64,000 nt of DNA, from contig JBKPAG010000011.1 of the NCBI GenBank assembly GCA_046726315.1, forward strand, positions 69,342 to 133,341. Direction: 5' to 3'. Each line of letters begins with the position of its first letter. Positions within the stretch are counted from its first letter, which is position 1. Source of the DNA: JACVRX01 sp046726315 (lineage in GTDB: Bacteria > Actinomycetota > Actinomycetes > Jiangellales > Jiangellaceae). Shown piece by piece: positions 26,107 through 35,103 of the stretch. The notes beneath the pieces were generated by a model. That model saw only the letters and a program-made list of their open reading frames with translations, was not told where the DNA came from and made no database searches. The translations under genes were made by a program, and so were the position numbers.

Positions 26107-27515
26107 GGGGGCTGCGCACCCGGATCACGCGGCTTCCGCTGCGGACCAGAGTCGGTGTTCTTGCCGCCCTGGGCGTCGGTCTGGCCATCCTCGTCACCGC
26201 GACAGCGGCCTACGTCACCGTCCGCGCCCAACTGACTCGAAGCGTCGATGAGGATCTGCTCGAACGGGCCCGGAATGCGGTTTCCACAGAACTCGGCGAC
26301 CCCGCCCGGGTCATCCGAATCCCTGCCGACGCGCTGCTGGCGGCTGGCCTACGCGTTGCCGTGCTCGATGCGAACAACTTCGCCCGGTCGCCACTGGGAG
26401 TCAACAGCGCCCCGCCGCTTGGTCAGCAGGAGCTCGCAGTCGCTCAGGGTGCCTCCGCGCAGAGCATCCGCACGGCCGAGCTCGGTGGAGACACCTACCG
26501 CGTCGTTGCCGTCCCGGCCGGCCCCGGGTTTGCGCTGGCTCTCGGGCAGTCGACCGACACCACGGACCGGGTGCTTCGAACCCTCGGGCTGGTATCGCTC
26601 GGCGCGGGCGCCGTCGGGATCGCACTGGCTGCCTGGGCCGGTGCCTCGATTGCACGCACGGGACTGCGACCGGTCGAGCACCTGACGGCCGCCGCCGAGC
26701 GCGTCGCAGCGACCGGCCGGATGGACCCGATCCAGGTGAACGGTCACGACGAGATCGCCCGTCTCGCGGAGGCCTTCAACGCCATGCTCGCCGCACTCGA
26801 CGAGGCGCAGGTTCGGCAGCGTCGGCTGGTCGCCGACGCGGGACACGAGTTACGGACGCCATTGACCAGCCTGCGAACCAACATCGATCTGCTGGCCCAA
26901 AGCGACCGGGAAGGAGGTTTGGACCCCGCCGAACGGGTCGGCCTGATCGCCGACGTGAAGGCACAGCTCGAGGAGTTGTCAACCCTGGTCACCGACTTGA
27001 CGGAGCTGTCTCGGGAGGATCCTCCTATGTCGACCCGGGAGACTTTCGACCTGGCAGACGTGGTCCGCGACTCGGTGAATCGTGTTCGCCGCCGTGCTCC
27101 CGAGCTGACATTCTCGGCGGACCTGAGTCCATGGTCGATCGAAGGCGACGCCCAGCTACTGGCTCGTGCAGTCACCAACCTGCTCGACAACGCGGCCGCG
27201 TGGAGTCCGCCGGGGGGAACCGTGACGGTCACGCTGCGCGACGGCGTGCTCGAAGTGTGCGACGAAGGTCCCGGTATCGCCCCCGCCGACCTGCCGCACG
27301 TGTTCGAGCGGTTCTACCGCTCGGCCGAGGCCCGCAGCAGGCCCGGCTCCGGGTTGGGACTGGCCATCGTGCGAGCCGCTGCCGAGCGGCATGGCGGAGC
27401 CGTTCGGGCGGACCGGTCAGAGCACGGCGGCGCCCGGCTGACAATGACGGTCCCCGGAGCCAGTCCCGAGGCCCCGGATCGGGCACCGACGGATTCTTCG
27501 ACGGCTCTTGCCTGA
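26103..27515 (+). CDS. mprB: MprB-type sensor histidine kinase
   Basis: Membrane sensor kinase of 470 residues. The topology is a short cytoplasmic N-terminus, TM1 (about residues 17-38), a periplasmic sensor of about 120 residues, TM2 (about 160-180), HAMP, HisKA with phospho-acceptor His in DAGHELRTPLTSL (about 248), and a HATPase with NLLDNAAAWSP, DEGPGIAP and SGLGLAI. In mycobacteria MprB senses unfolded extracytoplasmic protein, with the DnaK chaperone as a partner. It is coupled to mprA and precedes pepD by 41 bases. Confidence 0.88.
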   Translation: MRGLRTRITRLPLRTRVGVLAALGVGLAILVTATAAYVTVRAQLTRSVDEDLLERARNAVSTELGDPARVIRIPADALLAAGLRVAVLDANNFARSPLGVNSAPPLGQQELAVAQGASAQSIRTAELGGDTYRVVAVPAGPGFALALGQSTDTTDRVLRTLGLVSLGAGAVGIALAAWAGASIARTGLRPVEHLTAAAERVAATGRMDPIQVNGHDEIARLAEAFNAMLAALDEAQVRQRRLVADAGHELRTPLTSLRTNIDLLAQSDREGGLDPAERVGLIADVKAQLEELSTLVTDLTELSREDPPMSTRETFDLADVVRDSVNRVRRRAPELTFSADLSPWSIEGDAQLLARAVTNLLDNAAAWSPPGGTVTVTLRDGVLEVCDEGPGIAPADLPHVFERFYRSAEARSRPGSGLGLAIVRAAAERHGGAVRADRSEHGGARLTMTVPGASPEAPDRAPTDSSTALA

Positions 27516-27556
27516 CACTCAGGTTCCTCTCAGCCGGACCGGGGAGGCTGCGTGCC

Positions 27557-28792
27557 ATGGACGAGACGAAGACACCCACCACAGAGCCCACCGGCCGGTC
27601 CTCGGGCCAAGCGTTCGGGCAACCGAAGGGCCAAGCATCGGAGCCTTACGACCCGTGGGCGAAAAGTCCTGACGACACCCAACCGGTGTATCCGCAGGCC
27701 CAGCGTGCCGAGTCGAAGCCCCGACGCGGCACCACGTTCCTGGTAGCGCTCGCCCTCGGCGCCGGCCTGCTCGGTGGCGCCGCCGGCGCTGGTGTCGTCG
27801 CTGTTGTCAATGACCAGCAGGCCGCTGAGAGCAGCTCCCCCACGCAGAGCAGCCTGGATAGCTCTTCGTCGGACAGCAACCAGTCCGCCTCGTCCTTCTC
27901 CAGCGTCGAGGACGTCGCCGCCGAGGTCCTGCCCAGCGTGGTCTCGATCGCGGTGCAGAGCCAGTTGGGCCAAGGCACCGGAAGCGGCGTCATCATCTCC
28001 TCCGACGGTCAGATCATGACGAACAACCACGTCGTTGCGAGCGGCGGCCAACTCACCGTGACGTTCCACGACGGGACCACCGCGCAGGCCAAGGTCGTCG
28101 GCACCGACCCGGTGACCGACCTCGCCGTGATCCAAGCCCAGGACGTCAGTGGGCTCACCCCGGCGGAGCTCGGCACCTCGGGCGACCTCGAGGTGGGCCA
28201 GCAGGTCGTTGCCATCGGCTCGCCGTTCGGGCTCGAAGGGACCGTCACCTCAGGCATTGTGTCCGCGCTTGGCCGGCCGGTGTCGGCCGGGCAGGCTCAG
28301 GACAACCTGGCAGTCATCGACGCCATCCAGACTGACGCGCCCATCAACCCCGGCAACTCCGGCGGACCGCTGGTGAACATGTCCGGTCAGGTCGTGGGCA
28401 TCAACAGCGCCATCTATTCCCCCAGCGGCGAGGGTTCCGTCGGTCTCGGCTTCGCAATCCCGATCGACCAGGCCAAGCCGATCGCCGAGGAGCTCCTCGA
28501 CAGCGGTCAGGCCACGCACGCCCGGATCGGGATCAGCGTGGGCGACTCCAACAGCGAGACCAGGGGCGCGTTGATCGCTTCTGTCGAAGCCGGCAGCGGA
28601 GCTGACGAAGCCAGCCTGGCCCAGGGTGACATCATCACCAAGCTCGACGACCGGCTGATCACCAGTGGTGAGTCGCTCATCGCCGCCGTCAGGTCCCATC
28701 GGCCGGGTGACACAGTGACGCTCACCTACATCCGCAACGGCGAGACCCAGACCGCCCAGGTCACACTCGGCAGCGACGCCGACGCCAGCTAG
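27557..28792 (+). CDS. pepD: HtrA/PepD-type membrane-anchored serine protease
   Basis: A trypsin-like protease of 411 residues with a PDZ domain, acting outside the membrane on misfolded proteins. The N-terminal 60 residues are cytoplasmic and Gln/Pro-rich, then one helix (about 60-82), a Ser-rich linker, and the protease with His in TNNHVV (about 158), Asp in DPVTDLAVI (about 188) and Ser in INPGNSGGPL (about 268). The PDZ domain covers about 315-405. GGGGAGG precedes ATG 27557. Position after mprAB implies control by, and feedback on, that system. A long hairpin follows. Confidence 0.9.
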   Translation: MDETKTPTTEPTGRSSGQAFGQPKGQASEPYDPWAKSPDDTQPVYPQAQRAESKPRRGTTFLVALALGAGLLGGAAGAGVVAVVNDQQAAESSSPTQSSLDSSSSDSNQSASSFSSVEDVAAEVLPSVVSIAVQSQLGQGTGSGVIISSDGQIMTNNHVVASGGQLTVTFHDGTTAQAKVVGTDPVTDLAVIQAQDVSGLTPAELGTSGDLEVGQQVVAIGSPFGLEGTVTSGIVSALGRPVSAGQAQDNLAVIDAIQTDAPINPGNSGGPLVNMSGQVVGINSAIYSPSGEGSVGLGFAIPIDQAKPIAEELLDSGQATHARIGISVGDSNSETRGALIASVEAGSGADEASLAQGDIITKLDDRLITSGESLIAAVRSHRPGDTVTLTYIRNGETQTAQVTLGSDADAS

Positions 28793-28811
28793 CCCGGCGC
28801 TTCCCCGACGC

Positions 28812-28869
28812 CGAGTGGAGGGTTTCCCACGTCTCCCCGCCCCTGGAGATGTGAAGAACCCTCCACTCG
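28812..28869. terminator. Long nested hairpin between pepD and the ligase gene
   Basis: CGAGTGGAGGGTT (28812-28824) pairs perfectly over 13 bases with AACCCTCCACTCG (28857-28869). Inside, CAC-TCTCC and GGAGA-GTG can extend the stem. There is no poly-U. It may end the mprAB-pepD transcript or be a dispersed repeat. Confidence 0.65.
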
Positions 28870-28919
28870 TCGCATTCAGCGGCTGGGCATGTCGGCGGCG
28901 TCGGGCAGACTCGGCAGTT

Positions 28920-30461
28920 GTGCTGTTCGACGATCTGGCCCAGACTTCTGCCGCCGTTGCCGCCACGTCGGCGCGGCTGGCCAAGACCCGACTGTTGGCC
29001 CAGTGCCTGCGCCGGGCAGGTCCAGACGAGGTGCCGATCGTCGTCGCCTACTTGTCCGGTGAGCTGAGGCAACGGCGCACCGGATTGGGCTACGCCGCGC
29101 TGCGCGATCTGCCTCCTTCGGCGGCTGAGCCCTTACTCCACGTCCGCGAGGTCGATGCCGAGTTCGAGCAGATCGCCACCGAAAGCGGGGCCGGCTCCAC
29201 GACGGCTCGTCGGGACCGCCTGCGCACACTGATGAGCCGCTCGACGCCCGCTGAGCAGCGGCTGTTGGCCGGTCTGGTCACTGGCGAGCTACGCCAGGGT
29301 GCGCTCGACGGCGTGCTGACCGAAGCAGTTTCCGTCGCCGCGGAGGTACCGGCGGCCGATGTTCGTCGAGCGGTCACGGTAGCCGGATCACTGCGGCCGG
29401 TGGCCGAAGCCGTTCTGTCCAACGGCGCCGCCGGGCTGACCCGCTTCCGACTGGTCGTCGGGGCGCCGCTGCGGCCCATGCTCGCGCAGAGCGCACCCAC
29501 TCTCGCCGAGGCCTTCGCCCGCACCGGCCCGGCCGCAGTGGAGTGGAAACTCGACGGAATCCGAGTCCAGGTGCACCGCGACGGATCCGCTGTGTCGGTC
29601 TTCACTCGCACCCTCGACGACATCACCGCGCGGGTTCCCGAGTTGGTCGAAATCGCCCACGCCCTCCCTGTAGGTGCTGTCGTGCTCGACGGCGAGGCCA
29701 TCGCGCTGCACGACGACGGGCGTCCGTTGCCCTTCCAGCAGACCGCTTCGCGGATCGGCCGTCGGCTCGACGTCGGCACGGCCCAGGAGAGTGTCCCGCT
29801 GGCTGCTTTCCTGTTCGATTGCCTTCACCTCGACGGCGAGGACCTCGTGGGTGCCGCTGGAGAGCGTCGTTGGGATTCCCTCGCCCGGATCGTGCCCGCG
29901 GAGCAGCGGGTGCCCCGGCTCGTGACCGACGATGTCGATGCGGCACAGGCGTTCTTCGACGCTGCACTGACGCGTGGCCACGAGGGAGTGGTCGTCAAAT
30001 CGCTGTCGGCTACCTACGACGCCGGCCGGCGCGGTGCCGGCTGGGTCAAGGTCAAGCCGCGACACAGCCTCGACCTGGTCGTGCTCGCGGTGGAGTGGGG
30101 CCACGGCCGGCGGCAGGGCACCCTGTCGAACCTGCACCTGGGGGCCCGCGACCCCGAAGGACGATATGGCCCGCCGGGGGGTTTCGTGATGCTCGGCAAG
30201 ACCTTCAAAGGGCTCACCGACGCGATGCTCGCTTGGCAAACGCAGGCCTTGCTCGAACTCGCCGAGGGGCCGGCGGAGGAATGGGTCGTGCCGGTGCGTC
30301 CGGAGCTCGTCGTCGAGGTCGCCTTCGACGGCGTGCAGCAGTCACCGCGATATCCCGCCGGGATGGCCCTACGGTTTGCCCGGGTGCTGCGACACCGACC
30401 GGACAAGGCCGCGGCCGAGGCCGACACCATCGACACGGTACGAGCCATCCACACCAGCTAG
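28920..30461 (+). CDS. ligB: ATP-dependent DNA ligase, LigB type
   Basis: Seals nicks using ATP; a second ligase beside the NAD-dependent LigA that bacteria require. The 513-residue protein has an N-terminal DNA-binding domain (about 1-190), the adenylation motif EWKLDGIRVQ with nucleophile Lys about 210, motif III-like FLFDCLHLDG, motif IV GHEGVVVKSL and motif V WVKVKP, then an OB domain with VEVAFDGVQ. Size and N-terminal domain match mycobacterial LigB. Start GTG 28920 (VLFDDLAQTS) is weakly supported; the hairpin at 28812-28869 lies just upstream. Confidence 0.9.
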   Translation: MLFDDLAQTSAAVAATSARLAKTRLLAQCLRRAGPDEVPIVVAYLSGELRQRRTGLGYAALRDLPPSAAEPLLHVREVDAEFEQIATESGAGSTTARRDRLRTLMSRSTPAEQRLLAGLVTGELRQGALDGVLTEAVSVAAEVPAADVRRAVTVAGSLRPVAEAVLSNGAAGLTRFRLVVGAPLRPMLAQSAPTLAEAFARTGPAAVEWKLDGIRVQVHRDGSAVSVFTRTLDDITARVPELVEIAHALPVGAVVLDGEAIALHDDGRPLPFQQTASRIGRRLDVGTAQESVPLAAFLFDCLHLDGEDLVGAAGERRWDSLARIVPAEQRVPRLVTDDVDAAQAFFDAALTRGHEGVVVKSLSATYDAGRRGAGWVKVKPRHSLDLVVLAVEWGHGRRQGTLSNLHLGARDPEGRYGPPGGFVMLGKTFKGLTDAMLAWQTQALLELAEGPAEEWVVPVRPELVVEVAFDGVQQSPRYPAGMALRFARVLRHRPDKAAAEADTIDTVRAIHTS

Positions 30462-30473
30462 CGGAGGCGCGGT

Positions 30474-31229
30474 TCAGGCGCGCCGAGCGTTGACCAGACG
30501 CTGCACGCCGTCGGCCAAGACCTCCACCCCGGTGTGATCAGACGATCTGAGCAGCAGCCCGGCTGCCTCCCACACTGCGCCCTGGACCGCCTCCTGGCTC
30601 TGACCCTCGGCCTCGACGTCGTGGCCGACAGCCATTTCCTCCAGCAGGGAGGACGCCTCGAGTAGCCTGATCCACTCCGGAGACGCATACCGCCCGGTCA
30701 CCACCCGAACGTAGGGGGATTCCGTCAGTACGACGGACCGGCTCCTGGCCAGTTGGTAATCGGCCAAGGCACCTCCTGCCACCCCGCCGAGCACCGACCC
30801 CGCCCCGGCCAGCACCAGAACCAGGACCCATCCGGCTCCAGCCAGCGCCGCTGCGGTCGCGGCAAGCACCAAGCCACCGACCGCGCCCAGCGTCGCGGCT
30901 CGCACCTGGTGTTCGCGGATACCGACACCGGCGATGCGGGTCTGGGCGGGCCGCTCGGTCAGCGCATCGACAACAGTGTCGCGGATCTGCTGATCCGTCA
31001 CGTCTGGACGAAGCACTGCGAATGTCTCCGGAACGGCCTGGCCGGTCGATGCCGCGTAGTCCGGGCGTCCGGACGTCCACCGCAACACGCCCCACGGGCG
31101 CGGCTCCACGACGTTGGGCAGCCAGGTACCCCGACCGCCGGGCAGGTTCTTGAGTAGCCGATTCTGTTCTTCCCATGCCTGATCCCACTGCCACTCCGAC
31201 ATGGCGGTGAGCGGGTGGGGTCGAGTCAT
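30474..31229 (-). CDS. Unrecognised protein with two membrane helices
   Basis: A 251-residue protein. The first half is soluble with WQWDQAWEEQNRLLKNLPGG and PWGVLRWTSGRPDY; two adjacent glycine/alanine-rich helices follow (about residues 118-160, GAVGGLVLAATAAALAGAGW, then a second), and a helical C-terminus includes SPEWIRLLEASSLLEEMA. ATG 31229 is chosen because GGAG lies nine bases upstream; ATG 31202 has no ribosome site. It converges on the ligase gene with 12 bases between. I cannot assign a family or function. Confidence 0.65.
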   Translation of the reverse strand: MTRPHPLTAMSEWQWDQAWEEQNRLLKNLPGGRGTWLPNVVEPRPWGVLRWTSGRPDYAASTGQAVPETFAVLRPDVTDQQIRDTVVDALTERPAQTRIAGVGIREHQVRAATLGAVGGLVLAATAAALAGAGWVLVLVLAGAGSVLGGVAGGALADYQLARSRSVVLTESPYVRVVTGRYASPEWIRLLEASSLLEEMAVGHDVEAEGQSQEAVQGAVWEAAGLLLRSSDHTGVEVLADGVQRLVNARRA

Positions 31230-31295
31230 CCCAGATGTCTCCATCGACTCGTGCGGGGCCGGTTCGAGGGCCGGGTCTTCAACGCGGTTTGCTGC

Positions 31296-31664
31296 CTATC
31301 GGTCTGTGATGACGTGGCCTTGAACCACCTCAGGTTGCACGCTTTCCCAGGCGACGAACCTCTCGGTGGCATCCAGCGCACTACCGGCGAGCCAGCTGAC
31401 GACCACGACGTCGTCGACCAGCCCGATGGCGAGTAACAAGCCCTCGGGCACCAAGTCCACCGGCGAGAGCAGATACAGCACGGCCAGACCCATCAAGGAG
31501 AGTCGACCCTTGCCCAGGCCGTCCCAGCGGCCGGACATCACCGCGCTGATCAGCCGCGGGAACGCGTTGATCCTGGTGGCCAGGCTCGGCGCACCGGCCC
31601 GGCTCTGTCCACGGACGAACTGCCACAGGGCGACGAACGCGGCAGTACGTCGGACTCGGCTCAC
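31296..31664 (-). CDS. DUF1232/YkvA-family membrane protein
   Basis: A 122-residue protein with the DUF1232 signature LAVLYLLSPVDLVPEGLLLA, then IGLVDDVVVVSWL, forming a re-entrant hydrophobic hairpin at about residues 58-92. Family function is unknown. Start GTG 31664 with AGGAGGAG upstream. Divergent from the SURF1 gene with 51 bases between the starts. Confidence 0.82.
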   Translation of the reverse strand: MSRVRRTAAFVALWQFVRGQSRAGAPSLATRINAFPRLISAVMSGRWDGLGKGRLSLMGLAVLYLLSPVDLVPEGLLLAIGLVDDVVVVSWLAGSALDATERFVAWESVQPEVVQGHVITDR

Positions 31665-31715
31665 GACCGGTCTCCTCCTACTGATCCCCTCGGAAGACTC
31701 TATAGCCTCGACGGG

Positions 31716-32462
31716 GTGCTGCTAACCCTGATCACCCCACGGTGGATCGTGTTGCATATCGCGACGGCAGCGGTGGTCGTCGCCTTCGTGGCGCTGGGCT
31801 GGTGGCAGTTGCAGGTGTACCGGGACAGCGACGCTCGAGAGAAGCTACGCGAGCTGCCCGCGGCGCCCATCACCGAGCTGGCCGCGCCCGGCCGGCCCCT
31901 CGGTGCGGCTGCCGACCGAGCGGTGGTCGCGACCGGCTCCTACCTGACCGATGGCAGTCTGCTGGTGCCGGCCCGCGTGCATGAAGGCGTCTTGGGCTCG
32001 TACACCGTCGGCGTGTTGCAGACTGGCGAGGGAGTATTGCCGGTGCTCCGGGGCTGGCTTTCCGAGCCGGATGCTCCCGCAGCTGACGTCCCGACCGGTC
32101 AGATCACGGTAACTGGGCACCTGTTGCCACCTGAAACCAGCGACGATGCGACCGATCCCGGCGCCACCCTGCCAAGGGGCCAGATCGGATTCATCGCGCC
32201 GGAACAGGTGGGCAGCCAGACCGGCATCGATCAGGCCGACCTCTACCAGGGCTATCTGCTCTTGGCAGAGGAAAACCCGCGGCCGGATGCCGCACCGCAG
32301 CTACTCGAGCTCGCCGTCGTCGAACCCATCCGCAACGTCGGTCCGCTGCAGAACCTCTCGTACTGGGCACTGTGGTGGATCTTCGCCGGCGCCGCGGTGG
32401 TGTTCTGGTTTTCCTCGGCGCGCACGGCGGCGCGCGGACCCGGGCGGGTCAGCCGCGGCTGA
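31716..32462 (+). CDS. SURF1-family cytochrome oxidase assembly protein
   Basis: An inner-membrane protein of 248 residues helping insert heme into cytochrome c oxidase. It has an N-terminal helix (about 8-28, with the family GWWQLQVYRDSDAREKL just after), a large extracytoplasmic loop with LPVLRGWL and a C-terminal helix preceded by RNVGPLQNLSYWALWWIFAG, the SURF1 ending that normally reads HxxYAxQWW. Start GTG 31716; TATAGC nine bases upstream is a possible -10, so transcription may be leaderless. It overlaps the convergent DUF3817 gene by 14 bases. Confidence 0.87.
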   Translation: MLLTLITPRWIVLHIATAAVVVAFVALGWWQLQVYRDSDAREKLRELPAAPITELAAPGRPLGAAADRAVVATGSYLTDGSLLVPARVHEGVLGSYTVGVLQTGEGVLPVLRGWLSEPDAPAADVPTGQITVTGHLLPPETSDDATDPGATLPRGQIGFIAPEQVGSQTGIDQADLYQGYLLLAEENPRPDAAPQLLELAVVEPIRNVGPLQNLSYWALWWIFAGAAVVFWFSSARTAARGPGRVSRG

Positions 32463-32766
32463 CCAGGCTGGGATGCTCTCGGTGAACCTTCTCGACGACC
32501 TTTCGTTCCGCGACGAAGGACGCGAACGGAATGGTCCCGGCCAGGACCACCGGCACAGTCCACCGCCAACTCCACCGCAGTTGAATGGCCAGGTACGTGC
32601 TGACCAGGAAATAACACATGTAGATCCAGCCGTGCACGATGGCGATGAACTCGAAGCCATGCACGTGGAAGACGTACTTCAGCACGATCTCCGCGGTGAA
32701 GATCAGCAGAACGACACCGGTCGTGTAGGCCAGCACCCGATAGAGGGTCAACGTCCGCGCCGTCAC
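32449..32766 (-). CDS. DUF3817 membrane protein
   Basis: A 105-residue protein with three helices (about 10-32, 40-60 and 68-85). The family pattern is clear: LYRVLAYTTGVVLLIFTAE, HVHGFEFIAIVHGWIYMCYF, and the C-terminal SFVAERKVVEKV. Such proteins are annotated as YdzA/DUF3817 integral membrane proteins with unknown role. Start GTG 32766. Its 3' end overlaps SURF1 on the opposite strand. Confidence 0.85.
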   Translation of the reverse strand: MTARTLTLYRVLAYTTGVVLLIFTAEIVLKYVFHVHGFEFIAIVHGWIYMCYFLVSTYLAIQLRWSWRWTVPVVLAGTIPFASFVAERKVVEKVHREHPSLVSRG

Positions 32767-32793
32767 GAGGCTGAGGGTATCGAGGTGACGAGC

Positions 32794-33735
32794 TCAACCT
32801 GCGCGGCCCGGACTGTCGTCGTCGGGCTCGCCGTCGCCGAGATCGGCGAGGAACCGCTCGACCTGGGCGCCGATTTCTTCGGCGCTGGGCATCGCCACGC
32901 GGTCTGAGAGCAGACTTCCGCGGTTGGCCTCACCGACGAATGCGTCGAACTGGCTCTCCAAGGCGCGAACGACACGGCCGACCTCCTCGGACTGATCCAC
33001 CTGCTCTTGTACCAGTTTGCGGGTTAGCCCGGCGGCTTCAGACAACGCGTCGGCGGGCAGCGCCAGACCGGTCGCCGCCGCGATCGAGCGAAGGAGGACG
33101 AGGGAAGCGTCGGGGTAGTCTGCCTCGGCGAGGTAGTGGGGAACGTGGGCGACGAATCCCATGGCATCGTGCCCAGCCTCGCCGAGGCGAAGCTCCAGCA
33201 GCGATGACATGCTCGAGGGCAGGCGCAGCTCACCACGCCAGGGATTGACCACGGTCACCAGCTCGCGGCGCGTCGCGTGCGCCGTGACACCGAGCGGGCG
33301 GGTGTGGGGGACGGCCATCGGTATCCCGTGGACCCCGATCGTCAACCGGACTCCGAGCCGCTCGACCAGACCGATCACGGCCGCCGCGAACCGCTCCCAC
33401 TGGACATCCGGCTCCGGACCAGTCAGCAGTAGGAATGCCGTGCCGTCCTGGTCGTGCACGAGCCGCAGCGCGAGCTCAGGTGCGGCGTAGCGATCGAAAT
33501 GGTCTTCGACGAATAGCAACTCCGGGCGGCGGGCACGGTAGTCGACGAGCAGGTCGGCGTCGAAACGCGCAATCGTGCGGTGCTGGAGTGTGGACAGCAG
33601 ATGGTCGACCAAACCCTTGCCGGCGCTGCCCGCGTCGATGAAGCCGTCCAGCGAGTAGACGAGCACGGGGGCGTCCAACTCCGGAACGTCCCCGACGAGC
33701 TCGTACAGGCCCTTCGGGTCGAGCATGACGGACAC
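32794..33735 (-). CDS. PAC2-family protein (proteasome assembly chaperone-like)
   Basis: A 313-residue PAC2-domain protein. Seen are VLVYSLDGFIDAGSAGKGLV (residues about 24-43), FLLLTGPEPDVQWERFAAAV and GIPMAVPHTRP, with VPHYLAEADYPDA in the C-terminal half. Actinobacteria carry 20S proteasomes, and PAC2 proteins are archaeal/eukaryotic assembly-chaperone relatives, but a direct role in bacteria is not established. Start GTG 33735; an internal ATG 33726 gives MLDPKGLYEL and is equally plausible. Confidence 0.85.
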   Translation of the reverse strand: MSVMLDPKGLYELVGDVPELDAPVLVYSLDGFIDAGSAGKGLVDHLLSTLQHRTIARFDADLLVDYRARRPELLFVEDHFDRYAAPELALRLVHDQDGTAFLLLTGPEPDVQWERFAAAVIGLVERLGVRLTIGVHGIPMAVPHTRPLGVTAHATRRELVTVVNPWRGELRLPSSMSSLLELRLGEAGHDAMGFVAHVPHYLAEADYPDASLVLLRSIAAATGLALPADALSEAAGLTRKLVQEQVDQSEEVGRVVRALESQFDAFVGEANRGSLLSDRVAMPSAEEIGAQVERFLADLGDGEPDDDSPGRAG

Positions 33736-33807
33736 TCCTGAGGTCGCGAGCGATTCCCTCTCGGTATGACAACGCCCGAGGACCCCTGGAGCATCCCGCT
33801 CCGCGGC

Positions 33808-34269
33808 CTATCCCGCCAGCAAGGCCCCGATCCCGGCCAGCGGCTGCTGGTGCGGTATCTCGACAGTCGCGCACACCAAAGCGAGGAAGGCCTCGGCGTC
33901 GCGCAGCAGGTCGTCGGCCTCCCGAGCGGTGACCGCATGTGGCAGCCCGGCCTCGGCAGCAGCTCGCTTGCCGGCCCCAGCGGCGAAATACCCGGCCCAC
34001 TCACCGAGTTCCGGCGCGACGTCGGCGAGGACCGCCCAGACGCTTCGCGGGCCGCGCCCGCGGCTTCGCCGTGCTCCGGCCGGATCTGACCGGGCCCGGA
34101 CCGCAAGTACGGCAGCGCCGGCGCGTAGCGCCGCCAGATGGGCGGCGGCATACCGCTGTGCCGCTGTCCCCGCCGAAGCAGCATCGGCCAGGCAGGCGTG
34201 GGCCTGGTCGATCAGGTCGACGACGGCGTGGCCAGTGCGGCTGGGCCGCGGAACGCCAGTCGAAGTCAC
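33808..34269 (-). CDS. SAV_6107-family HEPN-domain protein, SOS-controlled
   Basis: A 153-residue all-helical protein of the HEPN-like SAV_6107 family: LIDQAHACLADAASAGTAAQ, RYAAAHLAALRAGAAVLAVR and SVWAVLADVAPELGEWAGYF. HEPN domains are often RNA-directed or bind nucleotides, but the catalytic R-x4-6-H motif is not evident here. A good minus-strand promoter and a perfect LexA box lie 106-160 bases upstream, so the gene should be induced by DNA damage. Start GTG 34269. Confidence 0.8.
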   Translation of the reverse strand: MTSTGVPRPSRTGHAVVDLIDQAHACLADAASAGTAAQRYAAAHLAALRAGAAVLAVRARSDPAGARRSRGRGPRSVWAVLADVAPELGEWAGYFAAGAGKRAAAEAGLPHAVTAREADDLLRDAEAFLALVCATVEIPHQQPLAGIGALLAG

Positions 34270-34374
34270 CGCGAACTCCTCACTGCGGATCCCCCTTCAA
34301 TCGAGGTTGGCCAGCCGTGCCGGCCACGCCGGAACGGGGGTCGAGGACCATCCCGGCGAGGCCGTCACGCAGAC

Positions 34375-34390
34375 TCGAACACGTGTTCGA
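34375..34390. promoter_or_regulatory. Perfect LexA (SOS) box
   Basis: TCGAACACGTGTTCGA is a 16-base perfect palindrome and an exact match to the actinobacterial SOS consensus TCGAAC-N4-GTTCGA. It lies 12 bases downstream of the -10 element at 34403-34408 on the minus strand, so LexA would cover the start point of the HEPN transcript. Confidence 0.88.
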
Positions 34391-34402
34391 TCCAGTTTCC
34401 AG

Positions 34403-34431
34403 AGTACACCCCTGAGCCGACATCTCGTCAA
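34403..34431 (-). promoter_or_regulatory. Sigma-70 promoter for the HEPN gene
   Basis: On the minus strand TTGACG (34426-34431) and TGTACT (34403-34408) are separated by exactly 17 bases, a near-consensus housekeeping promoter. The LexA box follows at the expected start site. Confidence 0.72.
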
Positions 34432-34490
34432 CCCACAGCCCGTAGGCTTGGCGGGCGGGCTTGGGTGGGCGGCGCCGCCAGGAGGTAGCG

Positions 34491-35078
34491 GTGGAGACCA
34501 TCGCCTACGCCATATCTGGCGGGTGGGCATCGGGCATCAGCGCGTACGGCACCGTCCTGATCGTCGGACTCGTCGGGCGTTTCGGACTGGCCGACACCCC
34601 GGAGGCGCTGCAACGAACCGACGTGCTGATCCTGGTCGGCATTCTCACTGCGATCGAGTTCGTCGCCGACAAGGTGGCCTACGTCGACAGCCTCTGGGAC
34701 TCGGTGCATACGGTTGTGCGGCCGATCATTGCCGGCGTTCTCGGCCTGCTGATTGCCGGTGACGCCTCGACGCTGGAACAGGCGCTCACGGCGACCTTGA
34801 CCGGTGGGCTGGCGTTGTTGTCCCACGCGGCCAAGGCCGGCCTTCGGCTCGCCGTCAACACCTCACCGGAACCGGCGTCCAACATCGGAATGAGCGCCGC
34901 CGAAGACCTCTCGATCGCCGGGGTCCTGCTGCTCGCCACCGAGTACCCGTGGCTGGCCGCGGGCATCGCCCTGGTGCTGCTAGCGACCACCCTTGGGTTG
35001 GCCATCTGGCTGCTGAAGCGGATCCGCCGCGGCTGGGTACGGCTGCGCGACCGTTACTTCGCCGACGTCAGTACCTGA
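34491..35078 (+). CDS. DUF4126 membrane protein
   Basis: A 195-residue protein with four hydrophobic segments (about residues 5-30, 42-60, 78-98, 150-172). Family blocks are SGGWASGISAYGTVLIVGL, ADKVAYVDSLWDSVHT and TLTGGLALLSHAAKAGLRLA. GGAGG stands five bases before GTG 34491. The function of DUF4126 is unknown. Its start lies 60 bases from the minus-strand HEPN promoter, but no SOS box faces it. Confidence 0.83.
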   Translation: METIAYAISGGWASGISAYGTVLIVGLVGRFGLADTPEALQRTDVLILVGILTAIEFVADKVAYVDSLWDSVHTVVRPIIAGVLGLLIAGDASTLEQALTATLTGGLALLSHAAKAGLRLAVNTSPEPASNIGMSAAEDLSIAGVLLLATEYPWLAAGIALVLLATTLGLAIWLLKRIRRGWVRLRDRYFADVST

Positions 35079-35103
35079 TCCCCGGACCAGACCCGCTGGC
35101 TGA

